From the NCBI RefSeq assembly GCF_937871615.1, contig NZ_CALMPA010000046.1, positions 62,001 through 126,000 on the forward strand: a DNA stretch of 64,000 bases, read 5' to 3'. The notes below the pieces were generated by a model that was given only the letters and a program-made list of their open reading frames with translations, had not been told where the DNA came from and made no database searches. Origin of the DNA: an uncultured Sphingomonas sp. Lineage in GTDB: Bacteria > Pseudomonadota > Alphaproteobacteria > Sphingomonadales > Sphingomonadaceae. The position numbers and the translations under genes were made by a program. This document shows positions 16,832-26,623 of this stretch, in pieces. Each line of letters starts with the position of its first letter. The stretch's first letter is position 1.

Positions 16832-17599
16832 CTACCCCGCACGGCCCCGCACCGGCACGCCGGCTGCGGCCAGCGCGGCGTGGGCCTCCGCGATCGTAGC
16901 CTCCCCGAAGTGGAAGATCGACGCGGCGAGCACGGCGGAGGCATGGCCTTGCGTCACTCCCGCGACGAGATCGGCGAGGCTGCCGACGCCGCCCGATGCC
17001 ACAATCGGCACGCTGGTAGCATCCGCGATCGTGCGGATCAGCGCGAGATCATAGCCGTCGCGGGTGCCATCGCGGTCCATCGAGGTGATGAGCAATTCGC
17101 CCGCGCCCAGTTCGGCGAGGTGCAGCGCGTGCTCCACCGCGTCGATCCCGGTCGCGCGGCGCCCGCCGTGGGTGAATACTTCCCAGCGATCGCCGCTGCG
17201 CCGCGCATCGACGCTCGCCACGCAGCACTGGCTCCCGAAACGCCCGGCGATGTCTGACACCACCTCCGGCCGCGCGACGGCGGCGGAGTTCACCGCCACC
17301 TTGTCCGCGCCGGCGAGCAGCAATGCGCGCGCATCGTCCGCCGTCCGCACGCCACCGCCGACGGTGAGCGGCATGAAGCATTCCGCCGCCGTCCGCCGCA
17401 CCACGTCGAGAATGGTGTCGCGGCCCTCGTGGCTGGCGGTGATATCGAGGAAGCACAATTCGTCCGCGCCGGCTGCGTCATAGGCGCGCGCCTGCTCCAC
17501 CGGATCGCCAGCATCCTTCAGATCGACGAAATTGACACCCTTCACCACGCGCCCGTTGGCGACATCGAGGCAGGGGATGACGCGCGCGCGAACCGTCAT
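16832..17599 (-). CDS. hisF: imidazole glycerol phosphate synthase cyclase subunit HisF
   Basis: HisF uses ammonia from HisH to convert PRFAR to imidazole glycerol phosphate and AICAR. The 255-residue TIM barrel has the catalytic aspartates in [15 protein letters not shown] (about residue 11) and SMDRDGT (about 130). The phosphate-binding glycines are in VGGGVRT and ASGGVGS. Its ATG shares one base with the hisA stop. It is the last visible gene of hisB-yciI-hisH-hisA-hisF. Confidence 0.97.
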   Translation of the reverse strand: MTVRARVIPCLDVANGRVVKGVNFVDLKDAGDPVEQARAYDAAGADELCFLDITASHEGRDTILDVVRRTAAECFMPLTVGGGVRTADDARALLLAGADKVAVNSAAVARPEVVSDIAGRFGSQCCVASVDARRSGDRWEVFTHGGRRATGIDAVEHALHLAELGAGELLITSMDRDGTRDGYDLALIRTIADATSVPIVASGGVGSLADLVAGVTQGHASAVLAASIFHFGEATIAEAHAALAAAGVPVRGRAG

Positions 17600-18333
17600 C
17601 AGGCGGCCTTCGCCACCGCCAGCGCGGCGGCGAGATCGAGCCTGCCGTCATAGAGCGCGCGGCCCGTGATGACGCCTTCCACCCCGTCACGCGTGTGGAG
17701 CGCGAGGATATGGATATCGCCGATGCCCTTCACCCCGCCGCTGGCGATCACGGGGATCGCCACCGCGCGGGCAAGGTCAACCGTCGCCTCGACGTTGCAG
17801 CCCTTGAGCAGCCCGTCGCGCCCGACATCGGTGAACAGCAGCGCGGCGACGCCCGCATCCTCGAAACGGCGCGCCATATCGGTGACGCTGACGGTGGAGA
17901 CCTCGGCCCAGCCCTTGGTCGCGACCATGCCGTCGCGCGCATCGACCGCCACGACGATCCCGCCGGGGAAGGCGGCGGCCATGTCGCGCACGAATTGCGG
18001 GTTTTCGAGCGCCGCGGTGCCGATCACCACGCGCGAAACGCCGAGATCGAACCAGCCCTCCACTGCCGCTGGCGTGCGGATGCCGCCGCCGAGCTGGACG
18101 TGGCCGGGGAAACGCTCAACGATCGCGCGCACCGCCTCGCCGTTGACCGACTGGCCCGCGAAGGCGCCGTCGAGATCGACGACATGGAGATGCCCGGCGC
18201 CCGCTTGCGCGAACAGCATCGCCTGCGCGGCGGGATCGTCGCCATAGATGGTGGCGCGATCCATATCGCCCTCGGCGAGGCGCACGACCTGCCCCTGTTT
18301 GAGGTCGATCGCGGGGAAAACGATAAGGGTCAT
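17599..18333 (-). CDS. hisA: phosphoribosylformimino-AICAR isomerase HisA
   Basis: HisA carries out the Amadori rearrangement of ProFAR to PRFAR. From the ATG at 18333 (overlapping the hisH stop as ATGA) the product is 244 residues, the family's usual size. A longer upstream frame merely runs over hisH. The TIM barrel shows [14 protein letters not shown] with the catalytic Asp near residue 8, LGGGIRT, and [11 protein letters not shown] with the second Asp near 130. Confidence 0.96.
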   Translation of the reverse strand: MTLIVFPAIDLKQGQVVRLAEGDMDRATIYGDDPAAQAMLFAQAGAGHLHVVDLDGAFAGQSVNGEAVRAIVERFPGHVQLGGGIRTPAAVEGWFDLGVSRVVIGTAALENPQFVRDMAAAFPGGIVVAVDARDGMVATKGWAEVSTVSVTDMARRFEDAGVAALLFTDVGRDGLLKGCNVEATVDLARAVAIPVIASGGVKGIGDIHILALHTRDGVEGVITGRALYDGRLDLAAALAVAKAA

Positions 18334-18935
18334 GGGCGCCACGCAAGGAAATGTTCGAGCAGCGCAAGGCCGTAACGCTGGCTCTTTTCGGGATGGAATT
18401 GCACGCCGAGCAGATTGTCCCGCCCGATCGCGGCGGTGACGGGGCCGGCATGATCGGTGCGGGCGAGAACATGCTCGCCCTCGAACGCATAGCTGTGCAG
18501 GAAATAGGCCTCGCCCGCCGCCAGCAGCGGATGCGGGACGAGGGGAACCACGTCGTTCCACCCCATATGCGGCACCTTCGCCGCCGGATCGGCTGGCCTC
18601 AGCAGGCGGACGCGCCCGGCGATCCAGCCGAGCCCGGCGTGGCTGCCCATTTCCTCGCCGCTATCCGCCATCAATTGCATCCCCACGCAGATGCCGAGGA
18701 ACGGTGCGCCCTGCGCAAGCACGCGCGCGGCGAGCGCCTGTTCCAGCCCGTCCACCGCGCGCAGGTTCGCCGCGCACGCGCCGAACGCGCCGACGCCGGG
18801 CAGCACGATGCGATCGGCGCGCGCGATCACATCGGGATCGGCGGTGATGGTGACATTGCCCGCGCCCGCTGCGCGAAGTGCGTTCTCCACCGAGCGCAGA
18901 TTGCCCGATTGGATATCGACCAGCGCGAGCGTCAT
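18330..18935 (-). CDS. hisH: imidazole glycerol phosphate synthase glutaminase subunit HisH
   Basis: HisH hydrolyses glutamine and feeds ammonia to HisF. The start at 18935 ([12 protein letters not shown]) gives 201 residues. The class I glutaminase triad is visible: Cys in GICVGMQL near residue 80 and His/Glu in QFHPEKSQ near 183. The start overlaps the preceding YciI-like gene by four bases. The frame continues upstream but only as a shadow of that gene. Confidence 0.96.
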   Translation of the reverse strand: MTLALVDIQSGNLRSVENALRAAGAGNVTITADPDVIARADRIVLPGVGAFGACAANLRAVDGLEQALAARVLAQGAPFLGICVGMQLMADSGEEMGSHAGLGWIAGRVRLLRPADPAAKVPHMGWNDVVPLVPHPLLAAGEAYFLHSYAFEGEHVLARTDHAGPVTAAIGRDNLLGVQFHPEKSQRYGLALLEHFLAWRP

Positions 18936-19252
18936 TGCGCGAGCCTTGCGATCGCGGACACCGCCAGCGCCGCCTTGAACTCCACCACCTCGGCGGTGGC
19001 GAGCCCCGCGGTCACCAGCGGATCGGTCTGTGCCAGCGCCTCGATATCCTCGGCGATGCCCCGGCACAGGATCACGCTGCCGGTGCGCGGCTCGCGCCGC
19101 CCGGCGACGAGGAACACGCCCTCCTTAAGGCCGCGCTCAAGGAACGCGCGATGCGCCTCGACATGCGCGTCCACCTTGTCCAGCGAGCCGACATAATCGA
19201 GCAGGACGACGCAAAGGTGCCCGTCGACGTGGAACTCGCTCAGCGCGGTCAC
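18932..19252 (-). CDS. YciI-like protein embedded in the his operon
   Basis: A 106-residue protein with the ferredoxin-like YCII fold: it starts with a VVLLDYV strand and has [22 protein letters not shown] (the conserved H-x-x-H/F-L region) and a C-terminal [16 protein letters not shown] segment, as in family members. The proper start is GTG at 19252, which overlaps the hisB stop (GTGA). Its stop overlaps the hisH start, so it is fully coupled to histidine synthesis genes. The biochemical role of YciI proteins is mostly unknown; a housekeeping or detoxification role in this pathway is speculation. Confidence 0.85.
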   Translation of the reverse strand: MTALSEFHVDGHLCVVLLDYVGSLDKVDAHVEAHRAFLERGLKEGVFLVAGRREPRTGSVILCRGIAEDIEALAQTDPLVTAGLATAEVVEFKAALAVSAIARLAQ

Positions 19253-19836
19253 AACGTGCCTTTGGTCGATGGAATCGCATCGGCCTTGCGCGGGTCGATC
19301 TCCAGCGCCAGCCGCAGCGCGCGGGCCAGGCCCTTGAAGGCGCTTTCGGCGATATGATGGTTGTTCTCGCCGTGCAGGGTTTCGATATGCAGCGTGATTC
19401 CAGCGGCTTGGGCGAAGGAGTGGAACCAGTGCTTGAATAGCTCGGTATCCATCTCGCCGAGTCGCTTCTGGGTGAATTCGGTGTTCCAGACGAGCCACGG
19501 CCGGCCCGAGATATCGAGCGCCACGCGCGTCAGCGTCTCGTCCATCGGGGATAGCGCGTCGCCGTAGCGGCGGATGCCGCGCTTGTCGCCAAGCGCCTGC
19601 GCCACCGCCTGGCCGATCGCGATCGCGGTATCCTCCACCGTATGGTGCTGATCTATATGCAGATCGCCTTTGGTGCGGACGTTGAGGTCGATCAGCGAAT
19701 GCCGGGCAAGCTGCTCAAGCATGTGATCGAAGAAGCCGATCCCGGTTTCCACGTCATAAAGCCCGGTCCCGTCGAGATTGACGGTGACGGCGATATCCGT
19801 TTCGCTGGTGGCGCGTGTGATCGTCGCGGTGCGCAT
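19249..19836 (-). CDS. hisB: imidazoleglycerol-phosphate dehydratase HisB
   Basis: HisB removes water from imidazole glycerol phosphate. The 195-residue monofunctional enzyme shows the repeated metal-binding motifs [24 protein letters not shown] and [20 protein letters not shown]. The start at 19836 (MRTATITR) is taken; an ATG four codons upstream (19848) is possible. There is no phosphatase domain, unlike E. coli HisB. It is the first gene of the cluster and divergent from the sspB-like gene, so the 84 bases between them hold both promoters. Confidence 0.96.
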   Translation of the reverse strand: MRTATITRATSETDIAVTVNLDGTGLYDVETGIGFFDHMLEQLARHSLIDLNVRTKGDLHIDQHHTVEDTAIAIGQAVAQALGDKRGIRRYGDALSPMDETLTRVALDISGRPWLVWNTEFTQKRLGEMDTELFKHWFHSFAQAAGITLHIETLHGENNHHIAESAFKGLARALRLALEIDPRKADAIPSTKGTL

Positions 19837-19920
19837 GATGCGCTCCATAACGCGCGCGCCGCATTTGGGAAGGAAAGCTTTGCTTGACCACGCCCGCGAC
19901 CGCGCTACCCATAGCCTTCT

Positions 19921-20409
19921 ATGGACGACAATGCGCCTGACAGCCTGATACCTTATGACGAAATCGTGCAGGAAGCCCTGCGCGCCGTGGTGGGCCGCGT
20001 GCTCCGCTCGGTCGCGGAGAACGGCGGCAATCTGCCCGGCGAGCACCATTTTTACATCACGTTCAAGACCCAGGCGCCCGAGGTCGATATCCCCAAGCGC
20101 CTCGTCGAGCGTTTCCCGGACGAGATGACGATCGTGATGCAGAATCGCTTCTGGGATCTGACGGTGGACGATCGCCGATTCTCGATTGGCCTGAGCTTCA
20201 ATCAGGTGCCGTCGAAGCTGGTGATTCCCTATTCGGCGATCACTGGATTCCACGATCCCGCGGTCAATTTCGAGCTGCGCTTCCAGGCGCAGGAAGGCCC
20301 GGAGGATGGCCCCGGCGGGCATGATCCGGCCGAAAACGACGGGCCGGGCGCCGCGCCGATCGAAGATGGATCGAACGTCGTCGCCGTGGATTTCAAACGG
20401 AAGAAATGA
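19921..20409 (+). CDS. sspB: SspB-like ClpXP adaptor (alphaproteobacterial type)
   Basis: SspB-alpha delivers ssrA-tagged and other proteins to ClpXP. The 162-residue product opens [21 protein letters not shown], followed by the compact substrate-binding fold with [28 protein letters not shown] and [21 protein letters not shown], all conserved in this family. The C-terminal 40 residues are Gly/Pro/Asp-rich and end [10 protein letters not shown]. This is the flexible tail and short ClpX-binding peptide arrangement of SspB. It is monocistronic and followed by a strong hairpin. Confidence 0.92.
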   Translation: MDDNAPDSLIPYDEIVQEALRAVVGRVLRSVAENGGNLPGEHHFYITFKTQAPEVDIPKRLVERFPDEMTIVMQNRFWDLTVDDRRFSIGLSFNQVPSKLVIPYSAITGFHDPAVNFELRFQAQEGPEDGPGGHDPAENDGPGAAPIEDGSNVVAVDFKRKK

Positions 20410-20414
20410 GCCGG

Positions 20415-20449
20415 AAGCGAGCCGTGCAACCCTGTTGCACGGCGCTCGT
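20415..20449 (+). terminator. hairpin after sspB
   Basis: GCCGTGCAA (20421-20429) and TTGCACGGC (20435-20443) pair perfectly around a 5-base loop, and flanking GAG/CTC can extend the stem around a bulged base. No T-run follows, so it is either an imperfect intrinsic terminator or a 3'-end stabilising stem before fumC. Confidence 0.5.
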
Positions 20450-20516
20450 GAAGCGACGCGCCCGGCGGCAGGCGGACGCGGCATTGCCGCGTTCGACGTA
20501 GCTGACGGAGGACGCA

Positions 20517-21908
<1,392 letters not shown>

Positions 21909-21955
21909 GCCAGCGTCGCGCGCTTGATCGTTCCGTACCATCCAAGAGGTTTCAG

Positions 21956-22186
21956 ATGCTTCGTACCATCATCGGCGCGCTTGTCGGCAGCGAACTCGAT
22001 CGCCGCGAGGGCGGCGGCGGCCTGAAGGGCGCGGTGGTGGGGGCGGTGATGACGCGTGCGGTAACCCGGATGGGGCCGTTCGGGCTGGCGCTTGGCGGCG
22101 CCTATGTCGCGAAAAAGGCTTATGACCGGCACAAGGCGCGTCGGCGCGATTCCGTGGTGAACGCGCACCCGCCCGCCAGCGTCTGA
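21956..22186 (+). CDS. small hydrophobic protein of unknown function
   Basis: A 76-residue product opening MLRTIIGALVGSELDRREGGGG. A glycine-rich, moderately hydrophobic centre (about residues 22-52) may sit in the membrane, and the C-terminus is basic (KKAYDRHKARRR). A conventional ATG follows an AGAGG site. I recognise no family. The size, base composition and ribosome site support a real gene; it stands between fumC and gmk without overlap. Confidence 0.6.
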   Translation: MLRTIIGALVGSELDRREGGGGLKGAVVGAVMTRAVTRMGPFGLALGGAYVAKKAYDRHKARRRDSVVNAHPPASV

Positions 22187-22278
22187 CCACGGGGCGCAGG
22201 CGAGGGACGGGAACGTAATCGCCCGCGCCAGACGCTTGCCGGCTTGACGCCCGCCCCATGCGCGCGGCACTAGCGCGC

Positions 22279-22950
22279 ATGGCCGCTCCCTCCCAGCCCG
22301 ATCCGCACGGCTTCAAGCGCCGTGGCGTACTTTTCGTGCTGTCCTCGCCATCGGGCGCGGGCAAATCCACCATTGCGCGCAAATTGCTTGCCGCCGAACC
22401 CGATCTCTCGATGTCGGTATCCGCCACGACGCGCCCGATCCGCCCCGGCGAGGTGGACGGGAAGGATTATCATTTCGTCTCGCTCGATCGCTTCCGCGAA
22501 ATGGCGACCGGGCATGAGTTTCTAGAATGGGCGCATGTGTTCGATGAACGCTATGGCACGCCCAAGGCGCCGGTGGACGAGATGCTGGCTTCCGGCAAGG
22601 ACGTGCTGTTCGATATCGACTGGCAGGGCGCGCAGCAGCTTTACCAGATCGCCGGTGGAGACGTGGTGCGCGTCTTCATCCTTCCCCCGTCGATGGAGGA
22701 ACTGCACCAGCGGCTGCTGAAACGCGCGACCGATCCGATCGAGATCATTGATCGCCGCATGGCGCGCGCTGCCAATGAAGTGAGCCATTGGGACGGCTAT
22801 GATTACGTGCTCGTCAATGACGATATCGAGGAATGCTTCCAGTCGGTGCGCACGATCCTCGCGGCGGAGCGGCTGAAGCGTTCGCGGCAAACCGGGCTGA
22901 TCGGCTTCATCCGAAAGCTGCGCCGCGCGGGAGAGGGAACCGCGCCGTAA
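22279..22950 (+). CDS. gmk: guanylate kinase
   Basis: Gmk phosphorylates GMP to GDP. The P-loop is SSPSGAGKST at about residues 18-28. GMP-binding residues lie in SATTRPIRPGEVDGKDYHFVS, and FLEWAHVFDERYGTPK and DIDWQGAQQL follow as in the family. Two ATGs are possible, 22258 and 22279. The second is preferred because it gives the usual short N-terminus; neither has a strong ribosome site. The C-terminal extension past residue 205 is short. Confidence 0.95.
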   Translation: MAAPSQPDPHGFKRRGVLFVLSSPSGAGKSTIARKLLAAEPDLSMSVSATTRPIRPGEVDGKDYHFVSLDRFREMATGHEFLEWAHVFDERYGTPKAPVDEMLASGKDVLFDIDWQGAQQLYQIAGGDVVRVFILPPSMEELHQRLLKRATDPIEIIDRRMARAANEVSHWDGYDYVLVNDDIEECFQSVRTILAAERLKRSRQTGLIGFIRKLRRAGEGTAP

Positions 22951-22972
22951 TCCGCGCTGGCGATTGCTCTGG

Positions 22973-23137
22973 TCAGGAGCGTCGCAGAAAAATCATATAG
23001 ATGGCGCCGAATATGATGACGATGGCGATATTCGCCATCAGCCGTTCCCAGAAACGGTGGCGGAAGAACGCATAATCCACCGCGATGATGACGATCACCA
23101 TCGCCGCGATGAGAAGCCCTGGCGGAAGCCGGATCAT
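22973..23137 (-). CDS. 54-residue two-helix membrane protein
   Basis: A short frame on the minus strand encodes a protein starting MIRLPPGLLIAAMVIVII and ending IYMIFLRRS. It has two hydrophobic helices (about residues 7-25 and 35-51) around a basic-aromatic loop (FFRHRFWER). The ATG has a well-placed AAAGGA site. No family is recognised. It lies downstream of the ATP12 gene (61 bases) in the same orientation and ends 23 bases from the gmk stop, so it may be the last gene of that operon. Confidence 0.6.
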   Translation of the reverse strand: MIRLPPGLLIAAMVIVIIAVDYAFFRHRFWERLMANIAIVIIFGAIYMIFLRRS

Positions 23138-23197
23138 CAGCCGATTCCTTTCGGAATTGTCCGCCGGTCGGCCCGGCTCGGCCTTCGGGACTATACC

Positions 23198-23887
23198 CTA
23201 ATTCTCGCTGATTGCAGCGAGGAAGCGCACGGCGGCATCATAGCTCGCGCGCTTTGCATCGCGGGCGCGGGTGGCGAGTTCGTCCTCGCCCCATTGCTCG
23301 GCCTGCCAATCCTCGTCGATCTGCGCGGCGCGCCACAGCGCCTCGGCCTCGATCGCGCCGTCCGCCAGCGCGAGCGAGCCGATGAGTGAGCCTGTCGCGG
23401 AAACGATCGCCTGCAATGCGGCGAGCGTGAACGGATCACACGCCGCAACCGCCTCGGCGAGCCGGGTGAGCGTCGCCTCGGGCTGGGCGATGTGCATCAC
23501 GCCCGCGGTGGTCGCGAAGTGGATATCGTAGCGCCGCCTGGCCCAGTCGAGCAGCGGCTCCCACGCCGCCTCCTGCCGTGCGACGAGTTCGGCGGGCGAA
23601 TCCGCGCGGTAGCAGAGCAGATCGGTTTCGGCATAGCGCGCGATATCGGTGATGAACGGCGAAGGCTCGGGCGCGATCCGGTCGATCGCGGCATTGGCGA
23701 GGCCGGTGAGCGGCATCGCGCGCGGATCGACCGTCTCGCCCACCGCGCGCCATTCGTGCGCCACGGCTTCCGCCAGCGCAGCGCTTGGCAAGGCGAGCGG
23801 CGCGCGGCCCGGCGTGCGGACCGGGCGACCGTCGAGCGTCACCACCCGGTCGGCATCCAGCGCCACTTCCTTCCAGAATCGCTTCAT
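23198..23887 (-). CDS. ATP12-family F1-ATPase assembly chaperone
   Basis: ATP12 proteins help assemble the alpha subunit of F1-ATPase; they occur in mitochondria and alphaproteobacteria. The 229-residue protein opens with KRFWKEV and shows VTLDGRPVRTPGRAPLALPSAALAEAVAHEW, the family's N-terminal signature. It also has the conserved DLLCYRADSPAELVARQEAAWEPLLDW region at about 90-115 and the VSATGSLIGSLALADG segment near 165-180. Its ATG overlaps the stop of the upstream membrane protein by four bases. Confidence 0.93.
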   Translation of the reverse strand: MKRFWKEVALDADRVVTLDGRPVRTPGRAPLALPSAALAEAVAHEWRAVGETVDPRAMPLTGLANAAIDRIAPEPSPFITDIARYAETDLLCYRADSPAELVARQEAAWEPLLDWARRRYDIHFATTAGVMHIAQPEATLTRLAEAVAACDPFTLAALQAIVSATGSLIGSLALADGAIEAEALWRAAQIDEDWQAEQWGEDELATRARDAKRASYDAAVRFLAAISEN

Positions 23888-24105
23888 TCGGACGGGCTCC
23901 GCCAGCGCCGCGCGAGGCTGCGCGGCACGATCGCCATCATCGCCAGCGCGGCAAGCACGATCGCGCCGCCCAGCAGCTTGCGCCAGGTCGTATCGCCCTC
24001 CGCCAGCAGCAGCACGCCGAGCACCGCGCCACCCGACGCGGCAAGGCGGGAGAGGGTGATGTAGAACCAGCGGATCTTCGCGGGATCGCGATCAGGAGCG
24101 GCCAT
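23884..24105 (-). CDS. small two-helix membrane protein upstream of the ATP12 gene
   Basis: From the ATG at 24105 the product is 73 residues: a short charged N-terminus (MAAPDRDPAKIRWF), two hydrophobic helices at about residues 17-35 and 43-60, and a basic end. An upstream extension in the same frame has no hydrophobic pattern and was dropped. Function unknown. It overlaps the ATP12 gene by four bases (ATGA), so it is co-translated with it and may also relate to ATP synthase assembly; this is only a context argument. Confidence 0.7.
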   Translation of the reverse strand: MAAPDRDPAKIRWFYITLSRLAASGGAVLGVLLLAEGDTTWRKLLGGAIVLAALAMMAIVPRSLARRWRSPSE

Positions 24106-24282
24106 GCGCGTGCTATGGCCGATCCGCGCCCCGCGCGCCACCCGCGATGAACCGGGCGGTGCAAGCGCCGGATGCCGCATGAACCGCTTGGTAACACCGG
24201 CGCCTTATGGTTAAGGACGCGAAGCGAGCGGAGCCGGGGGCACGCCAGCTTCTTCACGATCGGTTTTTGGAGACGAGGGCGC

Positions 24283-24483
24283 ATGGTTGGCCCAGCAGTG
24301 TTCACTTATGGCTTGTTGATGAGCTTCATCTTTGCCGGGGCATCGCGCAATGCGAAGCTGCGGCGGCCCAATCCGCCGATGATCCAATATACCGGCTATA
24401 TCATGTGCGGGCTGACGGGCGCGCTTTCCGTGATGCTGTTCGCGGTCGCGACGTTTGGCTTTTTCGGCAAGCCGCTGATCTGA
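24283..24483 (+). CDS. small two-helix membrane protein
   Basis: A 66-residue product from the ATG at 24283 (MVGPAVFTYGLLMSF), with an AGACGAGGGC purine stretch upstream. There are two hydrophobic helices (about 4-18 and 36-60) with a basic loop (RNAKLRRPNPP). The frame is open further left but without coding character. I do not recognise it. A CtrA-like half site (ATGGTTAA at 24207-24214) lies about 70 bases upstream. Confidence 0.6.
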   Translation: MVGPAVFTYGLLMSFIFAGASRNAKLRRPNPPMIQYTGYIMCGLTGALSVMLFAVATFGFFGKPLI

Positions 24484-24487
24484 CGCG

Positions 24488-25096
24488 TTACAGCCGGGCG
24501 TGGTTGGCGCGCTCGGTCTGATCGGCGGGATGCTCCTTGCCCGCGCCGCGCAGCCCGGCGATCGCGCCGCGAAGATCGGCAATGGATTTGTTCTGGCTGA
24601 GCTTCGCCGTGCCACGCCATTCGCTTGTCGTGAGCACGAAACCCTGGATCGCGGCGCGCATCGCATCGAAGCGGCGTGGATCCATCTTGTCGCGCGTCCA
24701 TTCGGGCTTAGGCGCGAGCCGGTGTTCCTGCGCGTGGAAGGCGGCATCAAGGTGCGCGATCAGTTGCGCGTCGTCCAGCGGCGTGACCACGCCTTCAGCC
24801 TCCGCGACGACATAATTCCATGTCGGCACCTGATCCGCGCTGTCATACCAATCCGGGCTGATATAGGCGCCGGGGCCGCCGAAGCTGGCGATCGCACGCG
24901 TGCCGCCCGCGATCGGCATCGCGCGGTTGCGGCGCGCGAGGTGGAACAACAGGTTGCCAGCCGCATCCACCGAGACCGGCACGTGCACCACCATCGGTCG
25001 TTCCGCCATCGCAAGGAAGACGTGCGCGAAGGCCGTGTCGGCGGCGAAAGCGCGCGCCGCCTCCGCGGTCATGGCGAAGGCGGCGTCCGGGTGCAT
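24488..25096 (-). CDS. PaiB-like FMN-binding protein
   Basis: A 202-residue member of the FMN-binding negative transcriptional regulator (PaiB) family, with a split-barrel flavin-reductase-like fold. Characteristic segments are ADTAFAHVFLAMAERPMVVHVPV near the N-terminus, LLFHLARRN, FGGPGAYISPDWY at about 85-97, PTWNYVVAEAEG, and the C-terminal GFVLTTSEWRGTAKLSQNKS. The start at 25096 shares one base with the stop of the upstream pseudouridine synthase gene. Despite the family name, regulation by this protein is not established here. Confidence 0.88.
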   Translation of the reverse strand: MHPDAAFAMTAEAARAFAADTAFAHVFLAMAERPMVVHVPVSVDAAGNLLFHLARRNRAMPIAGGTRAIASFGGPGAYISPDWYDSADQVPTWNYVVAEAEGVVTPLDDAQLIAHLDAAFHAQEHRLAPKPEWTRDKMDPRRFDAMRAAIQGFVLTTSEWRGTAKLSQNKSIADLRGAIAGLRGAGKEHPADQTERANHARL

Positions 25097-26190
25097 CAGT
25101 CGCGCGCGGCGCCGCGCCCGCGCCGCTCGCCGCGCCGCGCCTTGCGCACCGTCTTGGCATGGGCGCGGGCCTTGGCCTTGATGTCCTCGCGGGTTGGCGG
25201 GGGTGGAGTATCCGGCGGCATGTTGTCGCCGAGCGCCGCATCGAAGCCGAGGCTTTTCAGGCTCTCCGCGAAATGCGTCGGGAGTTGTGCGGTAACGTCG
25301 ATCTTGCCGCCATCGGGATGATCGACCCGGATGCGCCGCGCGTGGAGGTGCATCTTGCGGCTGATCCCGCCGGTGAGGAACGCGGCCTTTCCGCCATATT
25401 TGCCGTCGCCCACGATCGGATGGCCGATCGCCGCCATATGGACGCGCAACTGATGGGTGCGCCCGGTGAAAGGCTGCAACTCCACCCATGCGGCATGGTT
25501 GCCGGCGCGCTCGATCACGCGATAGCGGCTGCGCGCCGCCTGACCCTCGCCGCTTTCATCGACGTGCATCTTCTCGCCGCCGGTGCCGGGTTGCTTGGCG
25601 ATCGGCAGATCAATCGTGCCGTCCTCGATCGAGGGCACGCCGACCACCAGCGCCCAATAGACCTTCTTCGCCGTGCGGCTGGAAAACGCCTTGGCGAAGA
25701 ACGCCGCCGCGCGCGCCGAGCGCGCGACGAGCAACGCGCCGGAGGTGTCCTTGTCCAGCCGGTGAACCAGCTTGGGCCGCCCCTCCAGATCGAATTGTAG
25801 CGCATCGAGCAGGCCATCGACATGCTCGGTCGTCTTCGTGCCGCCCTGCGTCGCGAGGCCGGGCGGCTTGTTGAGCACCAGCGCGGCGGCATCCTGATGG
25901 ATCACCATCTCGCGCGCGAAGGCGGCTTCGTCCTCGGATAGTGTCGGGCGCACACGCACCGGCCTGGCGGTGGCGCGCACCGGCTCGGCGGGGGGGACGC
26001 GCAGCACCTGACCGGCGACGAGGCGATCCCCCGGCCCGACGCGCGCGCCATCGAGCCGAAGCTGCCCGGTCCGCGCCCATTTCGCGACGATGGTGAAGCT
26101 GGTGTCGGGCAGGTGGCGCTTGAACCAGCGATCGACGCGGATGCCGTCGTCATCCGGGGCGACGGTGAACTGGCGGACGGTGTCGCTCAT
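25096..26190 (-). CDS. RluA-family 23S rRNA pseudouridine synthase
   Basis: The enzyme isomerises specific uridines in rRNA. It is RluC/RluD-like, but the exact target position cannot be told from sequence. The 364-residue product starts at 26190 (MSDTVRQFTV) with an S4 RNA-binding domain at about residues 12-75. The catalytic motif HRLDKDTSGALLVA follows at about 143-156, then the usual GRTHQLRVHMAAIGHPIVGD segment. The C-terminus is very basic. Its ATG overlaps the crcB stop by four bases. Confidence 0.92.
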   Translation of the reverse strand: MSDTVRQFTVAPDDDGIRVDRWFKRHLPDTSFTIVAKWARTGQLRLDGARVGPGDRLVAGQVLRVPPAEPVRATARPVRVRPTLSEDEAAFAREMVIHQDAAALVLNKPPGLATQGGTKTTEHVDGLLDALQFDLEGRPKLVHRLDKDTSGALLVARSARAAAFFAKAFSSRTAKKVYWALVVGVPSIEDGTIDLPIAKQPGTGGEKMHVDESGEGQAARSRYRVIERAGNHAAWVELQPFTGRTHQLRVHMAAIGHPIVGDGKYGGKAAFLTGGISRKMHLHARRIRVDHPDGGKIDVTAQLPTHFAESLKSLGFDAALGDNMPPDTPPPPTREDIKAKARAHAKTVRKARRGERRGRGAARD

Positions 26191-26567
26191 GCCGCCACCC
26201 GCACGACGAACAACCCGGCGAACAGCGCGAGGATCGCGCCGGCGAGCGAGAGCGAGACATAAGCGATCGCACCGGCCCATGCGCCGCGCTCGATCATCGT
26301 CACCACTTCGAGCGAGAAGGACGAAAAGGTCGTGAAGCCGCCCAGCACGCCGACGCCCAGCAACAGCCGCCAGCCTTCGCCGCCGAAGGTGGAAAAGCGC
26401 GCGAGGATGCCGACGAGCAGCCCCATCAGCAATCCGCCGACGATATTCACGGTCAGCGTGCCCCACGGCCAGTTCGGCCCGAGCAACCCGAGCATCATCC
26501 GCCCGGTAAGATGCCGCGCGCCGGACCCGAAGGCCCCGCCGAGCATGACGATCAGAAGGTTCTGCAT
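26187..26567 (-). CDS. crcB: fluoride exporter CrcB (Fluc)
   Basis: CrcB forms dual-topology fluoride channels. The 126-residue protein has four hydrophobic helices with the conserved GGAFGSGARHLTGR in helix 1, WGTLTVNIVGGLLMG with the pore Asn in helix 2, and GVLGGFTTFSSFSLE (Phe/Thr box) in helix 3. No fluoride riboswitch is apparent in the 56 bases upstream. It is followed, with overlap, by the pseudouridine synthase gene. Confidence 0.95.
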   Translation of the reverse strand: MQNLLIVMLGGAFGSGARHLTGRMMLGLLGPNWPWGTLTVNIVGGLLMGLLVGILARFSTFGGEGWRLLLGVGVLGGFTTFSSFSLEVVTMIERGAWAGAIAYVSLSLAGAILALFAGLFVVRVAA

Positions 26568-26623
26568 TCCGCCGCCCTAACGCGAATGGCGCGCGGGTGG
26601 AAGGGAAGCGCCGGTCAGGCCGG

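Noticed and set aside
26568..26623. Fluoride riboswitch before crcB
   Set aside because: The short upstream gap lacks the conserved pseudoknot sequence pattern, so no riboswitch is called.
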